From contig CAZUMJ010000052.1 in NCBI GenBank assembly GCA_964621605.1, forward strand, positions 1-16,678: 16,678 bases of DNA, read 5' to 3'. Positions 7,996 through 16,586 of the stretch are shown here, in pieces. How positions within the stretch are numbered: position 1 is the first letter of the stretch; every line of letters starts with the position of its first letter. The translations under genes were made by a program, and so were the position numbers. This stretch comes from CAZUMJ01 sp964621605. GTDB taxonomy: Bacteria > Actinomycetota > Acidimicrobiia > Acidimicrobiales > Iamiaceae. The notes below the pieces were generated by a model. It had not been told where the DNA came from and searched no databases. It saw only the letters and a program-made list of their open reading frames with translations.

Positions 7996-8001
7996 GTTTG
8001 A

Positions 8002-8007
8002 ACCCTA
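8002..8007 (-). promoter_or_regulatory. Candidate -10 box (TAGGGT) of a leaderless promoter for xthA-thioesterase-antiporter
   Basis: On the minus strand TAGGGT is followed by TCAAAC and then the GTG start of xthA. The spacing of 6 nt and the lack of a Shine-Dalgarno fit transcription starting at the start codon. The same hexamer precedes kgd at 14207-14212. Confidence 0.5.
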
Positions 8008-8042
8008 CGGCACGTCGCTACCGGCGTTGGTCACCGGACAGA

Positions 8043-8074
8043 CGTCGGGCCACCGCCGCAGCGGTGGCCCGACG
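8043..8074 (-). terminator. Strong 14-bp hairpin, probable terminator of the NYN ribonuclease gene
   Basis: CGTCGGGCCACCGC (8043-8056) pairs perfectly with GCGGTGGCCCGACG (8061-8074) around a CGCA tetraloop. It lies between the stop of the ribonuclease gene (8127) and the xthA -10 box, both on the minus strand, where a terminator would be needed. No proper T-run follows, which is common in high-GC Actinobacteria. Confidence 0.7.
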
Positions 8075-8126
8075 AGCCGTCTCGAGGAGGCAGGGCAGGA
8101 ACGTCGTCGTCCGCCCGATGTCTCGG

Positions 8127-9538
8127 TCAGCGACTCCGCTTCGCCGGAGCCTTCTTGGCCGGCGCGGCCTTCTTCGCCGGAGCGGCCTTCTTCGCCGGCG
8201 CGGCCTTCTTCGCCGGAGCGGCCTTCTTCGCCGGAGCGGCCTTCTTCGCCGGAGCGGCCTTCTTCGCCGGAGNNNNNNNNNNNNNNNNNNNNNNNNNNNN
8301 NNNNNNNNNNNNNNNNNNNNNNNNNNNNNNNNNNNNNNNNNNNNNNNNNNNNNNNNNNNNNNNNNNNNNNNNGCCTTCTTCGCCGGAGCGGCCTTCTTCG
8401 CCGGAGCGGCCTTCTTCGCCGGAGCCTTCTTCGCCGGAGCCTTCTTGGCCGGCGCGGCCTTCTTCGCTGCTGCGGCCTTCTTGGCCGGTGCCTTCTTCGC
8501 TGCTGCCATGCTGGGTGCCTCCTCGGCAGATGACGGTTGCTCGGGAACTTCATCGGCCGGAGTGGCCACTTGTGTGAGGTCGAACAGATCGGGCACCGCG
8601 AGGTCGATGCCGCGGTGAGGCGGGTCGAAGCGAGAGACGACGAGCTCTCGCTCTTCACCGATGGTCAGCACGTCACGCGCTCGGCGGGGCGCAGGCTCAC
8701 CCATGAACTTGAGCGGGACGTAGCAGACGAGGTCGCCGACCCGCACGTACGCGCCATGCGACGAGAACCGCTCGACGGTGGCTTGCACCTTCGTGCCAAC
8801 AGGGTTTGCGCCCACGAACTCGATGAACGGCAGCGGCGGGTTCATCGGCTCACGCGCGGGGCCACGACCGCCAGCTGTCTCGCGCTGGCGGCCCTTCGAT
8901 GCGGACGGCGCCGACTCGTCTAGCAGGGCCTTCGGACCGCGCCTGGAAGACCCCGTGCCGGCCCTTGCGGTGCCGGTGCCCTCGCCACCGCGACGATCGC
9001 CGATCTTCGGCTTCGGGCCGGGTGCGGCAGCCCGATTCGATGGCGCGTCGGGCACCTTCTCGACCTTGCCACCGCGCTTCGCGCGCCGCGCGTCTGAGGT
9101 GGCGCGACGGCTTGTCGGACCCCGAACCGGCGTGCGAGCCACGAACACCCAACCCACCTCGGGGACGGGCTTGCCGCCGATGAGTCGACCCTCGTCGAAG
9201 AGCCACTCGTAGGCGGCGTGGAACTCCTGGAACGAGTCGTTCGAGAACACCGTCGCCTTCGCGACGTCTGCAATCTGGAGCACGAACGCGTCGCCGCGGC
9301 CGATGGCGCCGGCGGGTGGTGTCACCAGCTCGCCGGCAAGGATCGCCTCCTCGAACGTGGGTCGCTCGGACTCTGCGATGCGGTGACCGAAGGTGGCGTC
9401 GACGACGACGGTGAGACGCTCAGGTTCGTACTGGGCGAGGAACGCACGCACTGCTTCGTCGAGCTGAGTGAGGCTCGGCAGGCTGCGACCTTCGGTTGCG
9501 ATGTTGGATCCGTCGACAACGACGTGCGGGATAGTCAT
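8127..9538 (-). CDS. NYN-domain (Zc3h12a-like) ribonuclease with S1-like domain and histone-H1-like tail, containing an assembly gap
   Basis: The N-terminus (MTIPHVVVDGSNIATEGRS, VVVDATFG at 44-51, RGDAFVLQIAD at 81-91, SND at 99-101) is a NYN/PIN-like metal-dependent RNase domain with its spaced aspartates (D9, D47, D83, D91, D101). A basic, Gly/Pro-rich linker (about 137-235) leads to an S1-like RNA-binding domain (about 246-316, VGTKVQATVERFSSHGAYVRVG). From residue 344 the protein becomes an AAPAKK repeat tail, resembling histone H1 or mycobacterial HupB tails. The 100-N gap lies in this tail. Below the gap the AKK frame is shifted, but followed on its own it ends ...AKKAPAKRSR and a TGA at 8129-8127, so I place the true end there. 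The frame as assembled would instead give arginine/proline nonsense. An RNA-processing or RNA-decay role is inferred; the target is unknown. Confidence 0.85.
8151..8510 (-). repeat. 18-bp tandem repeat encoding AAPAKK, interrupted by N gap
   Basis: Near-identical 18-bp units (GCCTTCTTCGCCGGAGCG on the plus strand), with some 12-15-bp variants, flank the gap on both sides and encode Ala/Pro/Lys hexapeptides. Such a repeat defeats short-read assembly, which explains the break. The number of units is therefore unknown. Confidence 0.92.
8273..8372. other. Assembly gap of exactly 100 N
   Basis: The 100 undetermined bases are a conventional placeholder and not a measured length. Aligning the AKK reading frame on both sides requires the real gap to be 2 modulo 3, and 100 is 1 modulo 3. 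The placeholder therefore cannot be the true length if the tail is intact. Confidence 0.97.
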
Positions 9539-9634
9539 GCGGCCACCAAGTCAAGCAAACAAGGAGACGAACTCGGGGGATGCTCACCGGGCATCGTGCA
9601 GGGCACGGCGCACGCCTCTCGTACGATCACGACC
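9539..9634. promoter_or_regulatory. Divergent promoter region between the NYN ribonuclease and HAD genes
   Basis: These 96 bp separate two divergent starts. On the plus side TACGAT at 9622-9627 is a good -10 candidate for the HAD gene. On the minus side I see no TANNNT box or clear Shine-Dalgarno before the ATG at 9538, only a weak GGTGG 4 nt upstream. Confidence 0.4.
9622..9627 (+). promoter_or_regulatory. Candidate -10 box (TACGAT) of a leaderless promoter for the HAD gene
   Basis: TACGAT is followed by CACGACC (7 nt) and the GTG at 9635. No Shine-Dalgarno is present. The position fits transcription starting at the GTG. Confidence 0.48.
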
Positions 9635-10381
9635 GTGACGATCTCTGCCGTGCTGTTCGACTTCGGCGGGGTGATCCTGTCGAGCCCCTTCGAGGCATTC
9701 AACCGCTACGAGTCCGAGCACGGCCTGCCCAATGGATTCATCCGATCTGTCAACTCCGTCAACCCTCACGGCAACGCGTGGGCACGCCTGGAACGCGGTG
9801 AGCTCGACCACGAGAGCTTCTCTACCGAGTTCGCTGCCGAGTCCGAGAGGCTCGGTCACCGTGTCGAGGGGGCGGACGTCCTGCCATTGCTCGCGGGCGA
9901 ACTTCGCCCAGCAATGGTCGAAGCCCTACGCCGCTGCGCGGCCCGGCTACGCACCGCACTACTGACGAACAACTTCGTCGGGTTCGCCGCGACTCCCGCG
10001 CACGCGCCGGCGGACGTGCCCGCCACCGATGGGGCGTGGCCTACAAGCACGCCTCGGCCAGCGCCGCCCGAACGGACGTCGCCCGAGCGGACGTCGCTCG
10101 AGACCAGCGTGCAGCCCTCCGACGGCGGCGTGGCGGAGGTGTTCTCGCTCTTCGACGTCATCGTCGAGTCGAGCCGCGTCGGTTGCCGTAAGCCCGACCC
10201 GCGCTTCTACACGTTGGCCCTCGAGCTGATCGGCATCCAGGCGCACGAAGCGGTGTTCCTCGACGACCTCGGCATCAACCTGAAGCCTGCACGCGCGCTC
10301 GGCATGACGACGATCAAGGTCGCCGACCCCGTGGTCGCCATCGCCGAGCTCGAAGCCATCGTGGGGTTCCCCTTGGGTTGA
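9635..10381 (+). CDS. HAD-like hydrolase with an internal low-complexity insertion
   Basis: This is a 248-aa haloacid dehalogenase-superfamily protein resembling the ACAD10/epoxide-hydrolase-N-terminal branch. Motif I is AVLFDFGGVI with nucleophile D9; the usual second Asp is Gly11. Motif II is the Thr of LLTNNF (T111), motif III is the Lys of CRKPDP (K186), and motif IV is FLDDLGIN (D210, D211). The cap is the small helical type (about 18-90). Between motif II and VFSLFDVIVESS lies a ~47-residue Ala/Pro/Thr insertion (119-165), partly built from 15-bp DNA repeats encoding PERTS. The GTG at 9635 gives the normal start of strand 1. The frame stays open back to 9218 only as antisense of the ribonuclease gene. 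The substrate is unknown. Without the second Asp, classic phosphatase acid/base chemistry is doubtful. Confidence 0.85.
   Translation: MTISAVLFDFGGVILSSPFEAFNRYESEHGLPNGFIRSVNSVNPHGNAWARLERGELDHESFSTEFAAESERLGHRVEGADVLPLLAGELRPAMVEALRRCAARLRTALLTNNFVGFAATPAHAPADVPATDGAWPTSTPRPAPPERTSPERTSLETSVQPSDGGVAEVFSLFDVIVESSRVGCRKPDPRFYTLALELIGIQAHEAVFLDDLGINLKPARALGMTTIKVADPVVAIAELEAIVGFPLG
10067..10111 (+). repeat. 15-bp tandem repeat in the HAD gene
   Basis: Units CCCGAACGGACGTCG (10067-10081) and CCCGAGCGGACGTCG (10082-10096) differ by one base. A diverged third unit follows (10097-10111). They encode PERTS-PERTS-LETS within the insertion. Confidence 0.8.
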
Positions 10382-10562
10382 CCCGGCCCATTCGGTGGGG
10401 CGAAGCCGGGGATGGTCGCCATGTCGGGCAGTTCGACCGCCAGGTGACCTGCCGCCGCAAGTCGGTGTGCGCAGACGCGGAGCACCGCGGCGTTCGCCGA
10501 ATGCGCCCCCGCGCTCCCACACCACAAGCCGACATGCACGAGAGACGCAGCCGGTCGGACGG
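10382..10562. other. Convergent intergenic spacer between the HAD and kgd genes
   Basis: These 181 bp hold no open frame with recognisable protein character. Short hairpins are possible (CGCGG-AGCA-CCGCG at 10476-10489; CGGCG-TT-CGCCG at 10488-10499), but the stems are only 5 bp and overlap each other, and there is no T-run. I see no RNA gene. Confidence 0.5.
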
Positions 10563-13500
10563 TCAGTCGACTGCGTCGCGGAGCAGTTGCGCCTGCTCCT
10601 GCTGGTGCACCTCGTGGCTGCCGGTCGCCGGGCTGCCCGACTCTGCACGACTCACGTGTCGGAGTTGGTACCTGTCGCGCAGCACCTTGTGGAGGCGGCC
10701 GTGCACGAACGACCACGGCCCCATGTTCTCGGGCTCCTCCTGCAACCAGACGACTTCCTGCGCGTTCGGGTAGGACGCGAGCAGATCGAGGAGTTGCTGC
10801 TCGGGCCATGGGTAGAGCTGCTCGACGCGTGCGACGGCGACCGGGCGGTTCTGCTCGTCTCGGGCGGCGAGCGCCTCGTGGCCGATCTTGCCGGAGCACA
10901 ACACAACTCGCTGCACCTCCGTGCGATCGGCACCCCCGACGTAGCGGGGGTCGTCGAGCACCTCGTGGAAGGTCGTCCCCGGTGCAAGCTCACCGACCGC
11001 CGATCGCGCCTGCTTCGCGCGCAGCAACGACTTGGGCGTGAAGACGACCAAGGGCTTGCGTACGTCGCGGCGCATCTGCCGACGAAGCAGATGGAAGTAC
11101 TGCGCGGCAGTCGTGGCGTTGGCCACCTGGATGTTGTCCTCGGCGCAGAGGATGAGGAACCGCTCGATGCGCGCTGAGGAGTGCTCGGGGCCTTGGCCCT
11201 CGTAGCCGTGCGGGAGCAGCATCACGAGCCCGGAGGTTTGCGCCCACTTGTCTTCGGCAGCCACCAGGTACTGGTCGATGATGATCGACGCGCCGTTCAC
11301 GAAGTCGCCGAACTGCGCCTCCCAGCACACGAAGGCTGCGGGGTTGGCGACGGAGTAGCCGTACTCGAACCCGAGCGCCGCGTACTCGGAGAGCAGCGAG
11401 TCGTAGATCCAGAACTTGGTGGCATCCGAGCCAAGGTGCGCGAGCGGCGACCACTCCGAACCGTTCTCGTGGTCGACGAGCACCGAGTGGCGTTGCGAGA
11501 ACGTGCCTCGGCGAGAGTCCTGCCCCGCGACGCGCACCGAGGTGCCCTCGAGAACCATCGAGCCCAGCGCGAGCAACTCGGCAAGTGCCCAGTCGACCTC
11601 ACCGTCGCGGAACATCTTCGTGCGACCCTCGAACTGGCGGGCCAGCTTCGGGTGGACGTGGAACGTGTCGGGCGGCGAGTTGAGGGCGTCGAACACCACC
11701 TCGAGGCGGTCGGATGGCACACCGGTGTCGACCGACGGCAACACCCCCTTGGGCGGCGGCGGTGCCTTGGCCACGAACGCCTCGGTGGGCGCCGACTGAC
11801 GGGTCTCGTCGAGCGCGACCTGCAGACGGGCGTGGAAATCGTCGAGCGCCTTCTCGGCCTCGTCGAGGCTGATGTCGCCGCGGCGCACCAGGGTCTCGGT
11901 GAAGATCTTGCGCACCGAACGGCGTGCGTCGATCTTGGCGTACATCAGCGGCTGCGTGTAGCTCGGGTCGTCGCCCTCGTTGTGGCCGTGCCGTCGGTAG
12001 CAGACCATGTCGATGACGACGTCGGCGTGGAACTGCTCGCGGTACGCGAACGCCAGGCGCGCTACGCGCAGGCATGCCTCGGGGTCGTCGCCGTTCACGT
12101 GGAAGATCGGAGCCTGCACCATCTTCGCGATGTCGGTGCAGTACTCCGACGAGCGGGCGGCGGTCGGAGCCGTGGTGAACCCCAACTGGTTGTTGATGAT
12201 CAGGTGGATCGTGCCGCCGACGCGGTAGCCAGAGATGGTCGAGAGGTTGAGGGTCTCGGCCACGACGCCCTGCCCAGCAAAGGCCGCGTCGCCGTGCACG
12301 AGCACGGGCAGCACGCTGAACGCCTCGGGGTTGTCGATGCGGTCCTGCATGGCGCGCACCATGCCGACGACGACCGGGTCGACCGCCTCGAGGTGCGACG
12401 GGTTGGCGGCCAGCTCGACCGGGATGGCCGCGCCGCTACGCGCGGTGAACGTGCCGCGTTGGCCGAGGTGGTACTTGACGTCGCCCGAACCCTGGATCGA
12501 GTCCGGGTCGAGGTACCCCTCGAACTCGCGGAAGATCTGGTCGTAGGACTTGCCGACGATGTTGGCCAGCACGTTCAAACGCCCTCGGTGCGCCATGCCG
12601 AGCACCGACGCGGCATGGCCGCTGTCGGCCGCGCGCTCGAGGAGCGCATCGAGGATCACGATGGCGGACTCGGCACCTTCGAGCCCGAAGCGCTTCTGGC
12701 CGATGTAGCGCTTGCCGAGGAAGCTCTCGAACGCCTCAGCGGCATTGAGCCTGCCCAGCACGTGCCGCTGGTCGTCCGCGGAGATCGACGGGTCGATGCC
12801 CTCGACCTGCTGTTGGATCCAGGCCTTTACCTCGGGGTTGGAGATGTGCATGTACTCGACGCCCACCGTGCGGCAGTACGCGTCGCGCAGCAGATGCAAC
12901 AAGTCGCCGAGGCGCATCGACGTGGTGCCGGCGATCCCACCCGTCAAGAACTCGCGGTCGAGGTCCCAGATCGTCAGGCCGTGCCCGGCCGGGTCGAGCT
13001 CTGCGGGCATCGTCGGCTCTTCCGCCGCGAGCGGGTCGAGGTCGGCGATGAGGTGCCCACGCACCCGGTACATGTTCGTGAGTGCCTGCACCTGCATCTG
13101 CTTGCGCAGCGGACCGTCGTCGCGCTCGGCGGGATTCACGTCGGTGCGCCACCGCACCCAGTCATAGGGCACGCCCAGCGACCGGAAGATGTCGGCGTAG
13201 AAGTCGTGCTCCCCCATCAGCAGCTCGTGGACGCGCTTCAGGAAGAGCCCCGACTCGGCACCCTGGATGATGCGGTGGTCGTAGGTGGAGCTGACCGTCA
13301 TCACCTTCGACACGCCGAGGTCGGCGAGGGTCGCCGGGTCGGCAGCCGCGAACGCCGCCGGCACCTCGAGCGCGCCGACGCCCACGATGGCGCCCTGCCC
13401 CTGCATGAGCCGCGGCACCGATTGGCGGGTGCCGATCGTGCCGGGGTTGGTGAGCGTCACGGTGGCGCCGACGAAGTCGTCGGGCGTGAGCTTGTTGCTG

Positions 13501-14198
13501 CGCACCTTGCGGATGATGTCCTCGTAGGCCGCCCAGAAGCCCCGGAAGTCGAGCGCCTCCGCGCCGCGGATGACCGGAACGAGCAGCGTGCGCGTCCCGT
13601 CGGACTTCTCGACGTCGACCGCGAGCGCGAGGTTGAGGTGCTCGGGGTGCACGATGCGCGGCTTGCCGTCGTTGCCGACCGCGTACGACGCGTTCATCGC
13701 CGGAACGGCGTCGGCGATGGCGCGCACGACGGCGTAGCCAATCAGGTGGGTGAAGCTGACCTTGCCGCCACGGGTGCGCCCCAGGTAGCCGTTCAGGATG
13801 CCGCGGTTGACCTCGAGCAGCTTGGCGGGGACCTCGCGGAAGCTCGTTGCGGTCGGGACCCGCAGGCTCACCTCCATGTTGGCGACGATGCGCGCCGCGG
13901 CCCCTCGCAAGGGGTCACCCATGTCTTCACCAGGCTCAACCGGCGGAACGGGCACCGCGGCTTGCACCGCGGCGGCGGTCGGCGCGGTCGCGCCTGCCCC
14001 TGCGGGGGTGGCGCCCACCGCGGCGGTGGCGCCCTCGGGCCGGCCTGCGGGCGCGTCGATGTCGCGCTTGTAGTCGGCGAAGAACTCCCTCCACGAGTCG
14101 CTCACCGAGGCGGGGTCGGCGAGGTAGTCCTCGTACATCTCATCGACGAGCCAGGCGTTCGGACCCAGCGCGGCAGCTGCAACGGCATCTTCAGGCAT
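10563..14198 (-). CDS. kgd: Multifunctional 2-oxoglutarate dehydrogenase E1/E2 fusion (alpha-ketoglutarate decarboxylase, Kgd/OdhA type)
   Basis: This is a 1211-aa thiamine-diphosphate enzyme of the TCA cycle with the actinobacterial fused architecture; mycobacterial Kgd is about 1230 aa. A short N-terminal helix (LGPNAWLVDEMYEDYLADP, 11-29) is followed by an Ala/Pro linker (50-90) and an E2-type acyltransferase domain (about 100-335) ending in STYDHRIIQGAESG. There is no lipoyl domain, so lipoate must come from a separate E2. The E1 part has GMAHRGRLN (534-542), HLGQRGTFTARSG, ELAANPSHLEAVDPV, the HGDAAFAGQG metal/ThDP motif (635-644), NNQLGFTT (669-676), YRRHGHNEGDDP and GYEGQGPEHSSAR. The C-terminus has WLQEEPENMGPW. 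In the E2 domain the Asp of the canonical DHRxxDG is Gln, as I recall for mycobacterial Kgd. Of the open starts I chose the ATG at 14198, giving MPEDAVAAAALGPNAW; the 63 residues upstream are repeat-derived and arginine-rich. TAGGGT lies 8 nt before this ATG. Confidence 0.96.
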   Translation of the reverse strand: MPEDAVAAAALGPNAWLVDEMYEDYLADPASVSDSWREFFADYKRDIDAPAGRPEGATAAVGATPAGAGATAPTAAAVQAAVPVPPVEPGEDMGDPLRGAAARIVANMEVSLRVPTATSFREVPAKLLEVNRGILNGYLGRTRGGKVSFTHLIGYAVVRAIADAVPAMNASYAVGNDGKPRIVHPEHLNLALAVDVEKSDGTRTLLVPVIRGAEALDFRGFWAAYEDIIRKVRSNKLTPDDFVGATVTLTNPGTIGTRQSVPRLMQGQGAIVGVGALEVPAAFAAADPATLADLGVSKVMTVSSTYDHRIIQGAESGLFLKRVHELLMGEHDFYADIFRSLGVPYDWVRWRTDVNPAERDDGPLRKQMQVQALTNMYRVRGHLIADLDPLAAEEPTMPAELDPAGHGLTIWDLDREFLTGGIAGTTSMRLGDLLHLLRDAYCRTVGVEYMHISNPEVKAWIQQQVEGIDPSISADDQRHVLGRLNAAEAFESFLGKRYIGQKRFGLEGAESAIVILDALLERAADSGHAASVLGMAHRGRLNVLANIVGKSYDQIFREFEGYLDPDSIQGSGDVKYHLGQRGTFTARSGAAIPVELAANPSHLEAVDPVVVGMVRAMQDRIDNPEAFSVLPVLVHGDAAFAGQGVVAETLNLSTISGYRVGGTIHLIINNQLGFTTAPTAARSSEYCTDIAKMVQAPIFHVNGDDPEACLRVARLAFAYREQFHADVVIDMVCYRRHGHNEGDDPSYTQPLMYAKIDARRSVRKIFTETLVRRGDISLDEAEKALDDFHARLQVALDETRQSAPTEAFVAKAPPPPKGVLPSVDTGVPSDRLEVVFDALNSPPDTFHVHPKLARQFEGRTKMFRDGEVDWALAELLALGSMVLEGTSVRVAGQDSRRGTFSQRHSVLVDHENGSEWSPLAHLGSDATKFWIYDSLLSEYAALGFEYGYSVANPAAFVCWEAQFGDFVNGASIIIDQYLVAAEDKWAQTSGLVMLLPHGYEGQGPEHSSARIERFLILCAEDNIQVANATTAAQYFHLLRRQMRRDVRKPLVVFTPKSLLRAKQARSAVGELAPGTTFHEVLDDPRYVGGADRTEVQRVVLCSGKIGHEALAARDEQNRPVAVARVEQLYPWPEQQLLDLLASYPNAQEVVWLQEEPENMGPWSFVHGRLHKVLRDRYQLRHVSRAESGSPATGSHEVHQQEQAQLLRDAVD

Positions 14199-14206
14199 CG
14201 GGTGCC

Positions 14207-14212
14207 ACCCTA
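14207..14212 (-). promoter_or_regulatory. Candidate -10 box (TAGGGT) for kgd
   Basis: On the minus strand TAGGGT is followed by 8 nt (GGCACCCG) and the ATG of kgd at 14198. No Shine-Dalgarno is seen, so the transcript is probably leaderless or nearly so. The hexamer is identical to the xthA box. Confidence 0.5.
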
Positions 14213-14296
14213 CCGGGGGGTTCCCACGGCCCTCATACGGACCAAGGTCGCTCACCGTGGGGCCGGAGGACCCGACCCGCCGCCGCTCCGAGGTGG

Positions 14297-14371
14297 CGCG
14301 GCGTGTGCCCACGCCGTACGCGCCCAACCTGTCCCGCGGCGTGCGCCCACCCCTCCCGCGGCGTGCGCCCA
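14297..14371. repeat. GC-rich direct repeats in the kgd-ettA intergenic region
   Basis: CGCGGCGTGCGCCCA occurs at 14335 and 14357 (22-bp period). A one-mismatch copy CGCGGCGTGTGCCCA lies at 14297 and a weaker relative ends near 14326. The array lies between the divergent promoters of kgd and ettA. It could be slippage-born low complexity or binding sites. Confidence 0.65.
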
Positions 14372-14402
14372 ACCCGGCTACGAACACGCGACCAGGGCCG
14401 GG

Positions 14403-14408
14403 TAGCCT
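14403..14408 (+). promoter_or_regulatory. Possible -10 box (TAGCCT) for ettA
   Basis: TAGCCT lies 177 nt upstream of the ettA GTG and has no clear -35. If real, it would give ettA a long GC-rich leader that includes the hairpin at 14504-14528. This is a weak call based only on the TANNNT form. Confidence 0.25.
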
Positions 14409-14503
14409 CGCCCGCTGGCCGTTCGCGCCCCCACGGCCCCGAACCCAGACCCACCTCGGGCCCGCCCGTACCCATGCCCACGACCGGGCGCCCCCACACC
14501 CTT

Positions 14504-14528
14504 ACCAGGGCTCCCCGAGGACCCTGGT
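14504..14528 (+). promoter_or_regulatory. Hairpin in the presumed 5' leader of ettA
   Basis: ACCAGGG (14504-14510) pairs perfectly with CCCTGGT (14522-14528). The stem continues inside as TCC/GGA around CCGA with one bulged C. It ends 57 nt before the ettA start codon and is not followed by a T-run, so a leader structure is as likely as a terminator. Confidence 0.4.
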
Positions 14529-14585
14529 GCCCATGCCCACGCCCGTGCCGTGCTCGGGCGTTCGCGCTCCCAGGAGTCGACAAAC

Positions 14586-16265
<1,680 letters not shown>

Positions 16266-16329
16266 ACATCCCGCCGCTCCCCGGCGCCGCCTCACGTCGA
16301 CCACCGCACCGTCGACCACCGCCTCTCCG

Positions 16330-16378
16330 TTCTGGGCACCGATTTTGCCCACGGGGCGCACCGAATCGGTGCCCAGAA
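16330..16378. terminator. 15-bp perfect inverted repeat downstream of ettA, terminator-like
   Basis: TTCTGGGCACCGATT (16330-16344) is the exact reverse complement of AATCGGTGCCCAGAA (16364-16378), with a 19-nt loop. It begins 64 nt after the ettA stop. It could end the ettA transcript, but there is no T-run and its arms belong to a repeat family, so a dispersed palindromic element is an equal reading. Confidence 0.55.
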
Positions 16379-16404
16379 GCCCCTCGCCGCACCGAATCGG
16401 TGCC
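16357..16404. repeat. Two direct copies of a 17-bp palindromic repeat
   Basis: CGCACCGAATCGGTGCC occurs at 16357-16373 and 16388-16404, period 31 bp. Each copy holds the near-perfect palindrome GCACCGA-A-TCGGTGC. After each copy comes SAGAA (CAGAA or GAGAA), extending the similarity. The left arm at 16330-16344 is a third, inverted partial copy. Confidence 0.85.
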
Positions 16405-16509
16405 GAGAACGCAACGAGGGAGGGACGGCGGGTGTGCGAGCACGGCGGGGGCTAAGGGACGGCGGGGCGGCTGACCCCGCCGCGACCTGCGCGAGGCGCA
16501 ACGATCCCG

Positions 16510-16515
16510 TAGCGT
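16510..16515 (+). promoter_or_regulatory. Possible -10 box (TAGCGT) for the terminal lipoprotein gene
   Basis: TAGCGT lies 71 nt before the ATG at 16587. No clear -35 is visible. This is a weak motif-only call. Confidence 0.28.
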
Positions 16516-16586
16516 GCCGCCACGCGACGTCCGGGCCGTTTTGCCCAGACCTCGTGGTCACGCACGGCACGGGAAAGGTGGAGGCG

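Larger units (their letters stand above)
16266..16586. other. Intergenic region after ettA, repeat-rich
   Basis: These 321 bp contain no gene I can support. They hold the palindromic repeat cluster at 16330-16409, a 12-bp direct repeat AGGGACGGCGGG at 16421 and 16455, a 7-bp hairpin GGCGGGG/CCCCGCC (16461-16467 with 16475-16481), and a possible -10 TAGCGT at 16510. Confidence 0.6.

Noticed and set aside
8018..8126. Ribonuclease reading frame continued past the N gap to 8018 (arginine/proline-rich)
   Set aside because: It arises only because the 100-N placeholder shifts the frame. The AKK frame ends at 8127 just before the hairpin.
8151..8510. Could the 18-bp repeat be a CRISPR array?
   Set aside because: The units are contiguous with no unique spacers and encode an in-frame AAPAKK protein tail.
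9218..9634. Upstream extension of the HAD frame
   Set aside because: It overlaps the ribonuclease gene antisense and precedes the normal HAD start; GTG at 9635 has a -10-like box at the right spacing.
14199..14387. N-terminal extension of kgd to the ATG at 14387
   Set aside because: It would translate the intergenic direct repeats into an Arg/Gly-rich leader absent from the family, and would bury the TAGGGT box within coding sequence.
11181..14405. Very long plus-strand open frame (1074 codons) opposite kgd
   Set aside because: Its translation is His/Arg/Val/Asp-rich with no family motifs. The opposite strand encodes the clear Kgd protein. High-GC codon use commonly leaves such antisense frames open.
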